From Macrotrachela quadricornifera (taxonomy: Eukaryota > Rotifera > Eurotatoria > Philodinida > Philodinidae), in NCBI GenBank assembly GCA_022393335.1, contig JAJEKB010021488.1:1041745-1105744 (forward strand): a stretch of 64,000 bases of DNA. Direction: 5' to 3'. The notes under the pieces are model-generated. The model made no database searches, was not told the DNA's origin, and saw only the letters and a list, made by a program, of their open reading frames with translations. The position numbers and the translations under genes are program-made. Of this stretch, positions 12,394-25,000 are shown one piece after another (within the stretch, counting starts at the first letter, position 1; each line of letters begins with the position of its first letter).

Positions 12394-13338
12394 ATGACAT
12401 TACAAGCATCAAAACAGCAGATCATCATCGAAAATATCTTCGAGGATTTGACTGTCGAAGAAGACTTTCTTCAGTCGACATCCTATGAACTAGTATCTAT
12501 CACAAACTCTGAAGACGATCTTCTCGCACATCTTTCTCCAGCAACTGTGGCCATCATCATTATTCGCATACCAGTCACTGCACAACTCGTTTCTCAACTA
12601 CCTTCTTCAATCAAAGCCATCGCTGTGCTTGCTGGTGGTTATGACAAGATTGATGTAAATGCGTGCCGACATCGAAATATTGAGGTTTGCTATGTACCTG
12701 ATTATGCAACGAACGCTGTAGCTGATCATGCAGTTGCTCTTCTCTTCGCTGCTCAACGTCGTCTATTGACATTTCACAATTCAATCGTTAAAGGACATCA
12801 ATGGAATAATAAAGTGGGTGGAAAGTTGCAAGAATTGAATACAATGACACTCGGCATTATTGGCTGTGGACGAATAGGAACGTGTTTTGCAAATAAGATG
12901 CGCCCCTTTGCCAAGCAAGTATTGACACATAATAGGAAAGATTCGACAACAAGCACATTAAAAGAGATTTTCGAAGAGTGTGATATTATCTCGCTACATA
13001 TTCCAATGTCAACAATGAATCAGCATCTTATCTCATCTGATTCGATTGCTCAAATGAAACGTCGTCCGATTCTAATTAATGTTAGTCGAGGTGGTCTCAT
13101 CGATACAAAAGCACTTGTTCAAGCATTGAAAAGTGGAAACATCTCCTATGCTGCTCTCGATGTTATCGAAGGTGAGCCTAATATCGACGAAGAATTGGCC
13201 AAACTTGACAATGTGCTTCTCACTCCTCATGTAGGTTGGTATACAGAAGAATCAAAACGAGCTCTCAGAACAAAGGGTCTGGAAGATATTTTACGAGTGC
13301 TGAGAGGTGAACAACCAATTTATCCTGTGCCAAAATAA
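12394..13338 (+). CDS. D-isomer-specific 2-hydroxyacid dehydrogenase (NAD-dependent)
   Basis: A 314-residue single-exon enzyme of the 2-hydroxyacid dehydrogenase family, which reversibly reduces 2-oxo acids with NAD(P)H. The substrate (glyoxylate/hydroxypyruvate, phosphoglycerate or other) cannot be fixed from sequence. The Rossmann motif IGCGRIG (Gly157, 159, 162) is present, as is the complete catalytic triad: Arg232 in NVSRGGLID, Glu261 in IEGEP and His279 in LTPHVGW. The substrate-loop VLAGGYDKID is at about 78-87. The first ATG of the conserved frame is at 12394; upstream codons in frame begin with TTG and are not used. Complete and intronless, unlike the intron-dense pump gene; such genes in rotifers are often bacterial acquisitions, but that is inference. 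An AATAAA overlaps the stop codon (TAA at 13336-13338). Confidence 0.92.
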   Translation: MTLQASKQQIIIENIFEDLTVEEDFLQSTSYELVSITNSEDDLLAHLSPATVAIIIIRIPVTAQLVSQLPSSIKAIAVLAGGYDKIDVNACRHRNIEVCYVPDYATNAVADHAVALLFAAQRRLLTFHNSIVKGHQWNNKVGGKLQELNTMTLGIIGCGRIGTCFANKMRPFAKQVLTHNRKDSTTSTLKEIFEECDIISLHIPMSTMNQHLISSDSIAQMKRRPILINVSRGGLIDTKALVQALKSGNISYAALDVIEGEPNIDEELAKLDNVLLTPHVGWYTEESKRALRTKGLEDILRVLRGEQPIYPVPK

Positions 13339-15404
13339 ATTATTCTATGATTTGCAATATCTCAAAATTACCGCATGTTAGACTGCTTTCTGCTGAATTT
13401 CCAATTCTTTTTCTGCTAGATAATGAACTACATTAAAAAACAATGTGTATGATCAAAATAACTGAGTTTTTTAGATTTATAAAAAGTTTTTTTAGACCAG
13501 TAAATACCCCTTATTCTGAGGTGTTGAAACTTACAGTTGGTCAAACAGTATCCAACCACTCTACTTCAGTCTTATACAAAGACTTTATTCAATTAGACTC
13601 CTTAGAAAGACGGACTCTTGTCAAATTTGTATGACATAGAACTGTGTTTACTCTATCTATCGAAGATATTCAGAGGAAAACAAACAATATGTTTCGAAAT
13701 TCAAAATCAGTTTTTACGGGTAATCATGAAATTTTCGAGAAAAATAGGCCCTCGACAAATATGATGATCCGCTTCGATTGAAAAATCACATATGCAGTTT
13801 TGTACAGCGGTTCACAGCGCATCGAATGGTGTATAGCAAATTACATTTTCATCAAGTTTTAATGCAGCAAGAATTCGTATATGTGCTTGCTAGAGGGTCC
13901 GTTGTTGTCATTGAAAAATTGGTCAATAATTCCAGAGAAGATATTTCATCTTGATTTTTCCTAGCATTAATGCAAGACAAGTCTGAGTATGTATCAGCAA
14001 AAAGAGAACTTTTGTAGTGCATTCTCTTATCCCAGAAAAGTGATAAAAATTAGGTTTAGACCTGAAGTGCTTGTATACATGTAATAACTACACGACTCTC
14101 AACCAGTATTTTAGACTCTTAACCCTTTGAACTCGGGTAATGCGAAGTCGCGTCCTCATATTTTGAGATCTGAATAACTTTAAATCTTCCTTAATATTGC
14201 TGACAATTATCATGTAATTTAATCGATTAGAATATGAATTAGGTTGACGGAGCTTCTTGAAAAAGAACTAGATCATTTCAGAATGTTTAGTGTTATGGAA
14301 ACTGCTCAAGAATGCCATTTATAGGAAAGAGACCTCTCAGTTGCTCGCATCTGATAAATGATATAGAGTGAACTTTTTATATAAAAGGTCACGAAAGGCA
14401 AAAATTGACTGCTTCCATGTAACACATATTATTTTTCCTTGTCTTTCTACTATTGTACAATGACGTCATAAATTATCTTTTCTGTCATCTTTTGTTACTT
14501 CGGACTCATTTGAATAGATTCTTGTTTTCCCTCCGATTGATGAACTATCGTGGGTCTATTGAAAAATGTTAATATATCCCTATGTATTTTTTTTACGCAT
14601 CCAGTTGACGTTTTGTGAGATTTGCTATTACTGCCGAGTAGAGCTCGTCGAGTTATAGATGGCTCACTAGTTTTCGTTTGTGACTTAGTTGTTCAGACAA
14701 ACTGTTTTACAAAACACTCGAATCGGCTGCTAACTTTCCTTATGTCTCCGTTTCTATTGCCTCAAAATTTATTGTTGATTCGCCTAGCTATCGTTTCACC
14801 CTCAGCCACCCTCTACTCTTGAGATACTATAACGAGCGACACAGAAACACGGTAGGTTTTATTCTAGTATATAAGTAATTATGTGGAATAAAAGCTACCT
14901 CATAAAGTTCTTTCGCCAAACTGAATCGCATTTAACTTAGCAAAGACTCGTTGATTCACCGTTTCAATGGAAGAACGACAAATATCAAAGATTACAATGA
15001 CAGCATAGAAGTGTAGTAATGCTTGTAATTGCACAGAAGAAAAATGGAAACAACAATCTAGTCAGACAAAATTGCTAAGAAAACGCGTTTTTGAACGCGT
15101 GAAAGCGTGTTTTCCGATTGAATATGTTTAACTGCAAAAAAAAATCATTTTCAATTTTGTATGTGTTACTAAGAGACACATATAGCCTCAAGTACCCCTC
15201 TCGATTGTTTGTGATTGTTATTATTCGTTGCGCTTTTTCTTTCTTCATCAATCACATGGATTCTTTCATCCTTTTTCTTTCTTTTTGGACGCATTCAAAT
15301 AAAATGCAACGTAAGCAGTAATTGATTAAATAAAAGAACTTCTCATAGTGTGTCTCGTAAAACACATACAAAGTAAGTGTTAATAGAATTTTTTCATTTT
15401 TTCT
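13339..15404. other. Intergenic stretch, 2 kb
   Basis: No gene supported; short ORFs here lack motifs. A TTAA followed by CCCTTTGAACTCGGG at 14119 looks like one isolated terminus of a TTAA-targeting element, but I could not find its partner. Confidence 0.35.
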
Positions 15405-15544
15405 TTAACGCATTCATGGCGATGGGGCTCACCGATGGGCCTCTCTATATTTTGACAGCTAACTTGATACAAAAAACACTTTTCTTTTTTTTCTTAGGCA
15501 GGAGGTTATACTTAATATGTGATCTGATCTGCTTTACTATTTTT

Positions 15545-15911
15545 TTGAATTCTTTATTGCATAGAGTAATGTTTCTCATTAAAACAATGAAGACAAAAAA
15601 ATTCCTTACAATCAGAACAGAAAGTTTTGATCTCTTGATTGTTACTCCCTGTTTTTCTCATAATAGCCAGTACAGTGTTTTCGGACATTGCGTGCAGTTT
15701 CTTTCTTTTCTTCAAGCTTGTGATCAGCTAGTTTGCACTTCAGATGATTTCTTGATCGTTGTCTAGGAGTAGGTTTCAGCTCCTCGAATAGCATGCCAAG
15801 GAGTACGGATCGCACAAGACTTTTACGAAACTGTAGAATAGTCATGTCGTTTGCAGCATAATTTTTCGTATATTTAAAAAAACTATGAACTACTGCGATT
15901 CCAAATATCAA
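15545..15911 (-). pseudogene. piggyBac transposase C-terminal remnant
   Basis: The minus-strand frame includes LQFRKSLVRSVLLGMLFEEL, a KLADHKLEEKKETARNVRKH segment and then a degenerate Cys-rich end (SDC-type residues near 15600 in another frame). It corresponds to the same region at about 38090-38340 in the larger piggyBac copy. The catalytic domain is absent, so it cannot be functional. Confidence 0.75.
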
Positions 15912-15992
15912 AAGAGAGGACGTTTAGAAAATATCCGAGAGAGAAAGGAAAGCAATGATGTATGCATATTGTACTCACCATGTATACGATCC

Positions 15993-16016
15993 TAGAAAAG
16001 AAAGAAAGAAAGAAAA
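15993..16016 (+). repeat. AAAG microsatellite
   Basis: Short run of GAAA/AAAG units inside the right part of the piggyBac derivative. Confidence 0.7.
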
Positions 16017-16379
16017 GATATAAGTGATTTACGTTGTGACATAATTCATTGTAGAATTTCATTTGTGTTCATAAACTCGAGAGAAAAATGTCAAAGACAA
16101 CGCTGTAAGACGAATGCCAAATAAAAACAATCAAAACTGTATTTCATTTATCTCGTTCGTACTGTGAGGTACATAAGAGAGAAAGACAAATGTGAGTAAT
16201 CATTCCGTTTGTCGTGAAAGAGGATCATCAATGTAATAATATAAACAATAGAAAAGCAATAGAACTGGTGATATATATTAAAAAGATCAATAAGTGTATT
16301 TATCAGAAGGAGAATGAACACAAAAACGAATATGTGAAAGCTATTTTTTAAGAAAATCGAATCGCCGTGAATGCGTTAA

Positions 16380-19075
16380 ATAATGCTTGTTAAAACAAAT
16401 GATCCATCACTACTAGGCCAATACCTTATATAGGTCAAGTAGGCCGCTGAAAATACGCAGACCACCTGGCTTGTCCTGTATTTTAAGATTTACAATAAAA
16501 ATTTTCATTTTGTATCATTGGAATGTAATTATAAATTGATAAAGTGGAATACTTTGGATAGTAGAACGTGAAAAACGGATTTTCTTCATTTTGACTGAGC
16601 GTACGTATGACTATTAATATATTATAGCCATATTTTTTATTATCCATTCATTTATACAAGTTATTTATTTACTTATTTAGCTGCATAGCTGTTCGCTGCT
16701 TTTATTCTTTTATTACTTATTTGACATAAATGCTTTCATCGTTTTAATATTCCCTACGACACATTTATATTGTCGTTTAATGTCTAACCTTGATATATGC
16801 TGTTCAGCTCCTGCCTCGTGGTTTGTTATTTTTTTTGAGAGTGTTTTCGATTAGACAGATTCTATACATTTATCTTCTTCAGACATAGCGACCTAAAGTA
16901 ATAAATACCTTGTTTAATCATCTTATTTCAATTATCAGGATTTCCTTGTTTATTTCATGTAAAGTTGTTTATTTTTATTGGAATATCATTGTTACATTTG
17001 CATGTAAAAAAAATACATAGGTTACAGCAAACAGGCCAGACTTGGAAAAAGTAAGCCTGTTTAGATCTCTACTCCAAATGTATCCTACCATCTACATTTT
17101 TGTCATCGATGTCTGTAGAGGAGCTCATTCGTTTGAGCTGAAATTTTTAGTCTACTCCTAACTTTGTTAGCCACACCTACTGTAAAAATGTCAATCAAAT
17201 TGATGACATAGATTAAGTAACGTGTGATGTGGCTTACATACAATGGCTTTTCAAGAGATATGAATAGGATGAGAAGAGTAAGTTACAATGTGGCAGTGAA
17301 AAAAGTAGAATCTTCTGTCGTGTAAGTATTAAAAATGAAACATTGTTGTGGGTATGTGTAAAAGCTCCTTTACACTTTACTCTGCATATCATGACAAGTT
17401 TTAATGTTTCTGTAAACAAATCAAACTTTTTCTTTCAGTTTGAAAAAAAACCGTGAAAGTTTCAGTTTTGTGTATGCAGCGTGCAGTTCATCACCCTACG
17501 GCATGTTCCTAATCAAGTAAAAAAAAATACCAGTTCTTATTGTTCTCTCAATTTACTCATTTATTCTCACCATTTTTGTGTACTCAAAAAGTGAGTACAC
17601 TCTATAATCGGTCAGTGTGTCCGACCGTTCATTTACATGATAACTTTTCTAAGGAATGTCAGATCATGATGAGCATGATTTCAGAGTTGTAAACAATCTA
17701 GAATTTTAAAACCGATCTGATCTGACCGGTTGAAAAAATGTTTTAGACTGGCAAAAAATATCGATTTGTGTACCTTTTCTAATGTTTTTATTAGTCTTGC
17801 ACAATAAATATGTCGTGCTATTGTGGTTTAGTGTCCGTAGAGTTATTAAAAGATAAATATAAGCTATTTCTCTCCCGAAAAGAAGGATAGTTCTACCCAA
17901 CATGTGGTTCTTTAAGTTTAAATCTTCAACTTTTTCACGTACGTTTTACAGAAAAAGCTAATATTTTTTAGAATCGGAAGCTGTCTTTAAATCTACTCTG
18001 TAGGAAAGTATTAATGCGATTAGTTGAGAAGTTTCTATCAAGTGACACTGTTATAAATATGCTGTTCGAGAAATAAAATAAAACTTTATTTTAAAAAATT
18101 TAAAATATTAAAATAAATTGAAGAAAATAAAACTCACAAATCTTGAAAGAACACGACTATATTGACAATTGCAGCTAAATTTACTCTTGATAAATGTTTG
18201 AAGAGAAAAATGATGTGTTAAAAGAGTTGTAAAATTCAGTTTTTGTCTGAATCCAGAGGAAGAGTAGGAGTAAATTTTTGGACTAAGACATGTTCATAGA
18301 CCGGTGAGGACCGCTCGGTCTAATCATTCCAACCAGTTCGGTGCGGTAGCTGTCCAGTACGGTCGGACCAGTTACAATTCTGCACGAGCACTTCCTGAGT
18401 TATTGCAAAAATCCTGATTTATTCCTATGGTTTTCCTATGCTTTTTCTATGGGAAAATTGATATACTGCATTCTCGCAAGAAACTTTTCCATCAAAGTCG
18501 AATAAAATTCCGTTTATTATATACTATTTGATAGAGAATGCTTTGGGCTACAAAATGTTACATTATATATAAATAAATAAGAAGGATGAGTCACCTATAG
18601 CGTAAACATAATTATGCAGGAAATGATTTCCATATTGTCAACGATTTCATTGACCCACAATCAGAGTTCTATTTTCGAATTACAGATATCTTACTTTGAA
18701 GTTTTATGTTGTGAAGAACTCGAGTCTGTACTCTATTTATCTCGAATCCTCATTGGTTGAGCAATAACCAATAAAAATCAAGTTATGAGAAAAATGGTTT
18801 TTCCTAAGGTAAACGAAGGCCAAGAATTCAAATCTGACCTGTATTCGACTCCAAATTCTTTTGGATGAGCAACAGTCAATAGAAATCGTGTTTATAGAAA
18901 AGTTTTCTCGCCATAACTTTCGTGCCGAGACATTCTAGAATGACTCATCTATCTCACACACTTTTTATAATGCACGTAACTCTCGGATAAAATCCAAGAT
19001 TTTCGTATTTTTTTAACTTCCATTTGAGCGATCAATATAATGACTCTTTTAGATTCATTTTTCATATACCGTAAT
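16380..19075. other. Intergenic stretch, 2.7 kb, 5' of the caspase-MORN gene
   Basis: AT-rich, with no supported gene. Short ORFs at about 17234-17419 and 17706-17903 have no motif. No clear TATA box was identified for the downstream gene. Confidence 0.35.
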
Positions 19076-22000
19076 ATGGGTTGTGGTTCATCAGCTACTA
19101 CTGCGTCGCCTCTCTCTACTGATCCTATTCCTACTCGTGGCGCACCAGTTCCTCTCGCTAAAGCCACACATCTTGTAGTCGAACAACGTAAAATGGCATT
19201 GATCATTGGTAATAGTCAATATGAAGATGGTTCAAATTTAAAAAATGCAGTAAATGATGCTGAAGATATAAATATCACAATGAAAAATATTGGGTTCAAC
19301 GTCACTAAAGGTTTAAATTTAAGTTGTGATGAAATGGATGATATGATACAAAAGTTTGTTTATACAATTAAACACACTGATTTCATACTGTTTTACTTTT
19401 CCGGTCATGGAGTACAATGGGAGGTACGTGTTTCTAAGAGAGATTTTAAAATACTTGATAGAAGTCATCAACGAAAATAAATGCTTGGGATTTCTTGATG
19501 TATACAGAATCCTCATATCAAAAGTACGGTCATTTTAAAACAAGTTTGAGCGAGTTTGATTTGATATAGAAGACCTAAAGATAAGGACATAAAGCATGTT
19601 TGGAACCTTTCGAATAGTTGCGATCAGATGAAGACGGACAAACATGACTCGAAATGCCTTAAAATAGCGAAATTTCTCACAATTTTAAAATTGAGTTATT
19701 ATTTTGTGGAACTCACCTATATTGTCGTAGAAAATGGTGAGTCTAAGTTTTAAATCGAGATTTTTCAACTCCCTATTGCTGGTAGGTGCAGCATAATAAA
19801 TGGTTGCCATCTTTGTTTTCTTGAGTGAAATTCTTCATTATACACTTATCAAATCATTCATATTATTTGCATTTTCTCATAATTGAACATAAAGAATAAT
19901 ATAAATAATATTTCTAATAATGAAGAAGTAAATGTACAGTATTTCTGCTTAGGGCATACAAAAAATAGTGAGAGTGACATGTTAATATTCTATAGTTTAC
20001 AACTTTTAATAGAAACAAGATAGAGAACTGCAGTTTTCACCGTTAGAAACAGGAAATGAAGATATATTGAACCATATATTCCAAAATTTCCTAATCTGTC
20101 GTTTTATAAGGTTTTCTAGTGATCTTTTTAAGGACAAACATATTCACTGAATTATTTACGCTGAATTTTGAATAACCAAATATAAATTGAAGTCCCTAAT
20201 CAAAGATCTAGAAACTGCGGAAAGCTGAGATGAATAATATGCATTTTACTCGAGTCTCTTATACGATTTCCTAGCAAAAACTGTAAAAAAGCTCACTTTT
20301 ATGCTCTTCCTTTTTATCTTAAAAAAAAGCATTTTTTCGACACTTAGCAAATTGTACATAAAAAACTGAGAGATCAATATTAGAAAAACATGTAATATAC
20401 GATTCGATACATGTAACGTTATATCACTACTGTTTATTCATGAGAAGTCGCATGGTACATATAGGCAAGAAGATCACACATCTCTAGGAATTGTCCATCC
20501 GATGATCGTGGAGAGACCCTGTTGAATATAATAGAGATGACGTATAGTGACTAAGGGAGAAAACTAAACATATATCACAGAAAAGAAGAAAGGAAAACAT
20601 CTCTATAGACAAGAGATGTAAGCGAGCTACATCTGAAGAAGTGTCATACCACTTCCTCACAATATATAGAAATAGTAGATTTTATATTTCTATACAGATT
20701 ATTTGGAAACCGGAAAGCGTTGTTTTGTTACTTTCTTATTGAAAACTCAGAAAGTGGCGTATTAATTCATTTTATATTTCCTAAGTACCTGTATTATTTT
20801 TATTTTCGAGGATCTAAAGAGAATTATATTGAAAACACTGTGAGGTGAGGATAATATTCATGTGCATTTGTTAGCAAATCTGTAGCTATTTTATTGTACA
20901 AATGTAGTATGAACTTGTAATATCTCATGGGTCAGTCACACATGGGTCTTATCATCTGATTCCTCGACCTAGGAACATTTACAATTGTTAAAAATAACCC
21001 ACACTTATAGAGTAACTTCTTCGGATTTTTTTGGAGAAATCAAACGAATCTAAAAATGTGAAGCCACTTTGAGCCCAAGTAGTTAGTGTGGGTTGAGGGT
21101 CGAATTTCGAATTAGCTCGACTTAACTTGTATATGTGAGAACTCGAATCTTAAATAGAAAGGCACGAAAAAGTGTAATTATTTTAGAACAATAATTACTG
21201 AAGCATTTCTAATGTGATCTAATGCTTTTATAAAAAAGAGGCGAAAACAGAATCTTTAATTCTCTATAGGATATGTTTTCTTCAGTATCTCTGACTGTCG
21301 TTGTCGATGATGAAAATTGAGAAATACATGAAAGACTTTCTTAAAACTTTTTCAACTAGAACTTCAATGCATGTTCAATTGAAATCATATCTACAGGATG
21401 AGCCAAAAGTCTTGAAACTGCTCGTTCATCATTATTATAAATTCAAAAACGACTTCAATCCAAATATAACAAGTGGTCTAGTGGCATGAATGACACCTTT
21501 CTCACTAAATTTACCACCAATCCTGCATATTTCTTTCAATTATCTGGGTATACGACTTCACAACTTCAAAAACTTACAACAAAATTGAAATAGCGATAAA
21601 TTTCTTGAGTATCAACAATATTTCTTTATAAGTATAAAACGATGAGAATGATCAATTTTAAGTCGCTCAACCCAAATGGACATTGCATTGTATTCAGTCT
21701 AAACAACTTTGTTTTGACTGATATAGCATAAGCATATTGATGATTAACAGTCCTAAAATTAATGATCGGCTTACTCATAGCTCTTCGAGAACTCTCTTGA
21801 GGGGTAAAGTGTTAAGAAACTTTCAAAAATTTTATACTCTTTTTGCGTCAAAAAGTAAGGTCGCATTAATTCGAAAATCGAGCAAAATGCTTTTTCTTGG
21901 TTGGATAGAGTTTGTCGAGCTGTACAAAACTGTATATATAAAAAAAAATTAACCAGAATTGTTTGAAGAATGAACCAAAAAACCTGCATTTTTTATACAT

Positions 22001-25000
22001 GTCATACGAAAAAAAATGACCTCTTTTATTAGTATCTCTAAGTAAAAAGCTTGAAAATATACTCATTCAATGTAGTTTTCCACACTGCATTGAATGAGTA
22101 CATTTTGAAACATCAGAATCAGTAAAACTGATTTAAAAAAAAGCTAATTTTACTGAAATTTCGAGTTTATTATCGCTAAAAACTACGCTATAAAGCTCAA
22201 TTTAGTACGAAGATGAAGAATATATGACTAAAAAATAAAATTCGTTTTTCCAAGTTCCAGCTATTCGAGAGGATTTTCCTTTACTTTGTTTCATATCTAA
22301 TTAAGTTTTTGTAATACTTCAGGATCAGAACTATTTGCTACCTTGTGATAATAAAAACTTATCTGGATCAAATATTAAACGGCATGCTATAAACGCACAA
22401 GACACACTAGATCAAATAACGTCTAAAAAACCTTTTGTCACTATTTTCCTGCTCGATTGTTGTCGAAATTATCTTCTACGACACCCAGCTCTTAGTCGAA
22501 ATGCGCCTGTCATGGGTGGAACCGGTCTCAAAGTGATGCATGCTAATGTTGGTTCACTTGTTGCGTTTGCCTGTGCACCAGGCACGACCGCTTCGGATGG
22601 CACAGGTAGAAATGGGTTGTTTACAAAACATTTATTACAACATTTGCCGACCCCGAACGAAGATATTCAATTTTTGCTGAGAGATGTGACACATGCTGTC
22701 GACGAAGAATCATGTGGAAAGCAAACTCCTTATCAAAATAGTTCACTAAGTCAACGAAATGTCTTTCTCTGTACAGATGAAAGTAAGCGCTTTTGATGAA
22801 TATTTTCTAGATTATAGCTGAACTAATGAAATTTATAGCTTCGAATTCTTTAAAATCGAAACCTGAAGACACGCCGACAAGCACTGTAGACGAATCTTCC
22901 GTGGTAACAAAAACGGGTATTACTTGTTCTTTTATTCATAATTTGTTCGTCAACGATTTAAAATAATTCGTTTCTTTGAATTTTTAGAATCAAACTCAAC
23001 AGCAGTGCAATCATCATCTGTAACTGATAAGATGCACGGAATCGGTATTTGTATCAAATACTTATCTTGCTTTATTATATATGAGTCAAGTGCAATAGTT
23101 CTTTTCAATTAAGTTTCTAGAGTGCACCTACAATAATTCCTGTTCTTAACGACATTTTGAAAAACTTTATTTGTTCTTCCTTTTTACGGCCTTACTATCG
23201 CAGAAAATAACGGGTGGACCAGAATAAATTAGACTCTTGGTATTTTGGAAATTTCTCCCTTTTTCTCGCACAATTAAAACTTTCTTTTTTTTATCAAGAC
23301 CATATATAACTAGATCCTAAAACTACTTTAGATATATTTAAAAAAATTAAAAACTAAAGACGCACAAAACACTGTAAAATGTAACGGGTTGTACATAATG
23401 AATGGGTGTGCTTGCATGTAATGTTTTTATTACTTTGCCCTATTTAAGAACAAAACATACTAAAAGATGCAGTTTTGTTCTTAAAAAGAGTAAAAACTGC
23501 AATATTACAAAAATAATTTTTTTCTGGTACAAGATGAATTCGTTTTTCTTATTTTATCTTCTTGCTACTTAATATGATTTATTTTTTTTTAAAGAAAGAC
23601 AGCAGTTAATGCAGTATGAAGAGCTCTACAATTTATGAAGAACAAATTCGTTTTGTATTAAAAAACTATATAATTCTTGTGCGGTCGAAATTTTATCACT
23701 AAAAATTTTGTCCATCCTGAAAACAAAACACTGCAGTTATAAAATAAGTGATCGTATATAAATTGTAGAGCTTTTTGCGCCACATCTTTTGGTATGTTTT
23801 GTTTTTACATAGGACGAAGTAACTGATGAAAAAGAATGGGATGGCAAGTACAGCCAGTTATTATGTCCAACCCGTTATAATTTACAACTTTTTTTCAAAT
23901 ATATTTGAAATAGTTTTAGGATGTAGTTAATTGTCGTTTAGTAGAGAATTTCAAACGCTATCTTTTGATAAAGAAGAAAGTTTCGATTGTGTGAAAAATA
24001 AGGAAGGAATATTCAAAATACCAACAGTCTAATTTAATCTGACCCATCTGTCATCATTTCGATAGCTTCTCTGTTCACTGAGGTACATGTGTCACAAGTT
24101 GTAGAAAAATTTTTTTTTGAATGACTTATCTAATAAAAAAGAAGTTCTTTAAAGAGTGAAAGTAAGAAAAAGAAAAGGTAAAGTGACTATCTTGTAAAAA
24201 TCAATTAGCACAATCCCTATGAGATTAAAATATGAAACATTATATAGTTACTAGTGCAGATCGTAGAAAGATAAAAATTGACTATAACTAATAGGTAGTC
24301 CTCTTCTTCTGAATAGAGGACAACATTTGACATAAAACCATGTCTGAGCACGGTTGAATATCGCCGTTTTTCTACTGTTTTTTTGAAGAAATCGCTATCT
24401 ATTATACTATGCATAGCGTATTAGCATAAAAAAACAACAGATTTTCAGCCCAAAATACCTAAAAAACATTAATAAAAGTTATCCATCAGTTATAAATAAT
24501 TATGATTAGCTAATTAAGTATGGTTAATTGATTATGCGGCACGAAAGTTATTGAATCTGTCTGTCACACCTGCATTGCACCATTGCTAAGGTGTAAGTCA
24601 TAATGGGTGGAGAAGGATGCAAACTTTTGTCCCTACGTACTTCAATATTCCTGTTAGATCGTGTTTCCCAATAGTTCAATTTTTTGTTAAGAGATATTTC
24701 TCAAGTATTTTTTTATTTTTTTCCTACTCTTCTGTACTTAGGGATAGAACAGTATTGTAGTAGGCACCAAAATACAGATGCCGACTCCACCGACAAATGA
24801 GATAGCAATTCGCATCTGTAAGTCCAGTTGGCGCAGTCAGTATGTCATTCAATCAGTATTTAGAGTGTTGCAGTGAATCAGTGTGATAAGTAGAATCGTT
24901 GCCAGTGTATTCAGTAAAATCAGTATCGATGTATCGGTGGTACTAATGAGAAAAGTCTATTAACTGATACATCATTTTCCAATCGAAGCTTAGCTGACTA

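Larger units (their letters stand above)
15409..16375. mobile_element. Non-autonomous piggyBac element with TTAA target duplication
   Basis: Flanked by TTAA at 15405-15408 and 16376-16379. The inverted termini are CGCATTCATGGCGAT on the left and ATCGCCGTGAATGCG on the right. The left half (to about 15910) is homologous to the piggyBac copy at 37838-40178 and encodes only the transposase C-terminus on the minus strand; the right part is unrelated AT-rich DNA. It is an internal-deletion derivative. Confidence 0.88.

Noticed and set aside
12072..12428. 118-codon minus-strand ORF across the dehydrogenase start
   Set aside because: Antisense to a well-supported gene and without a domain.
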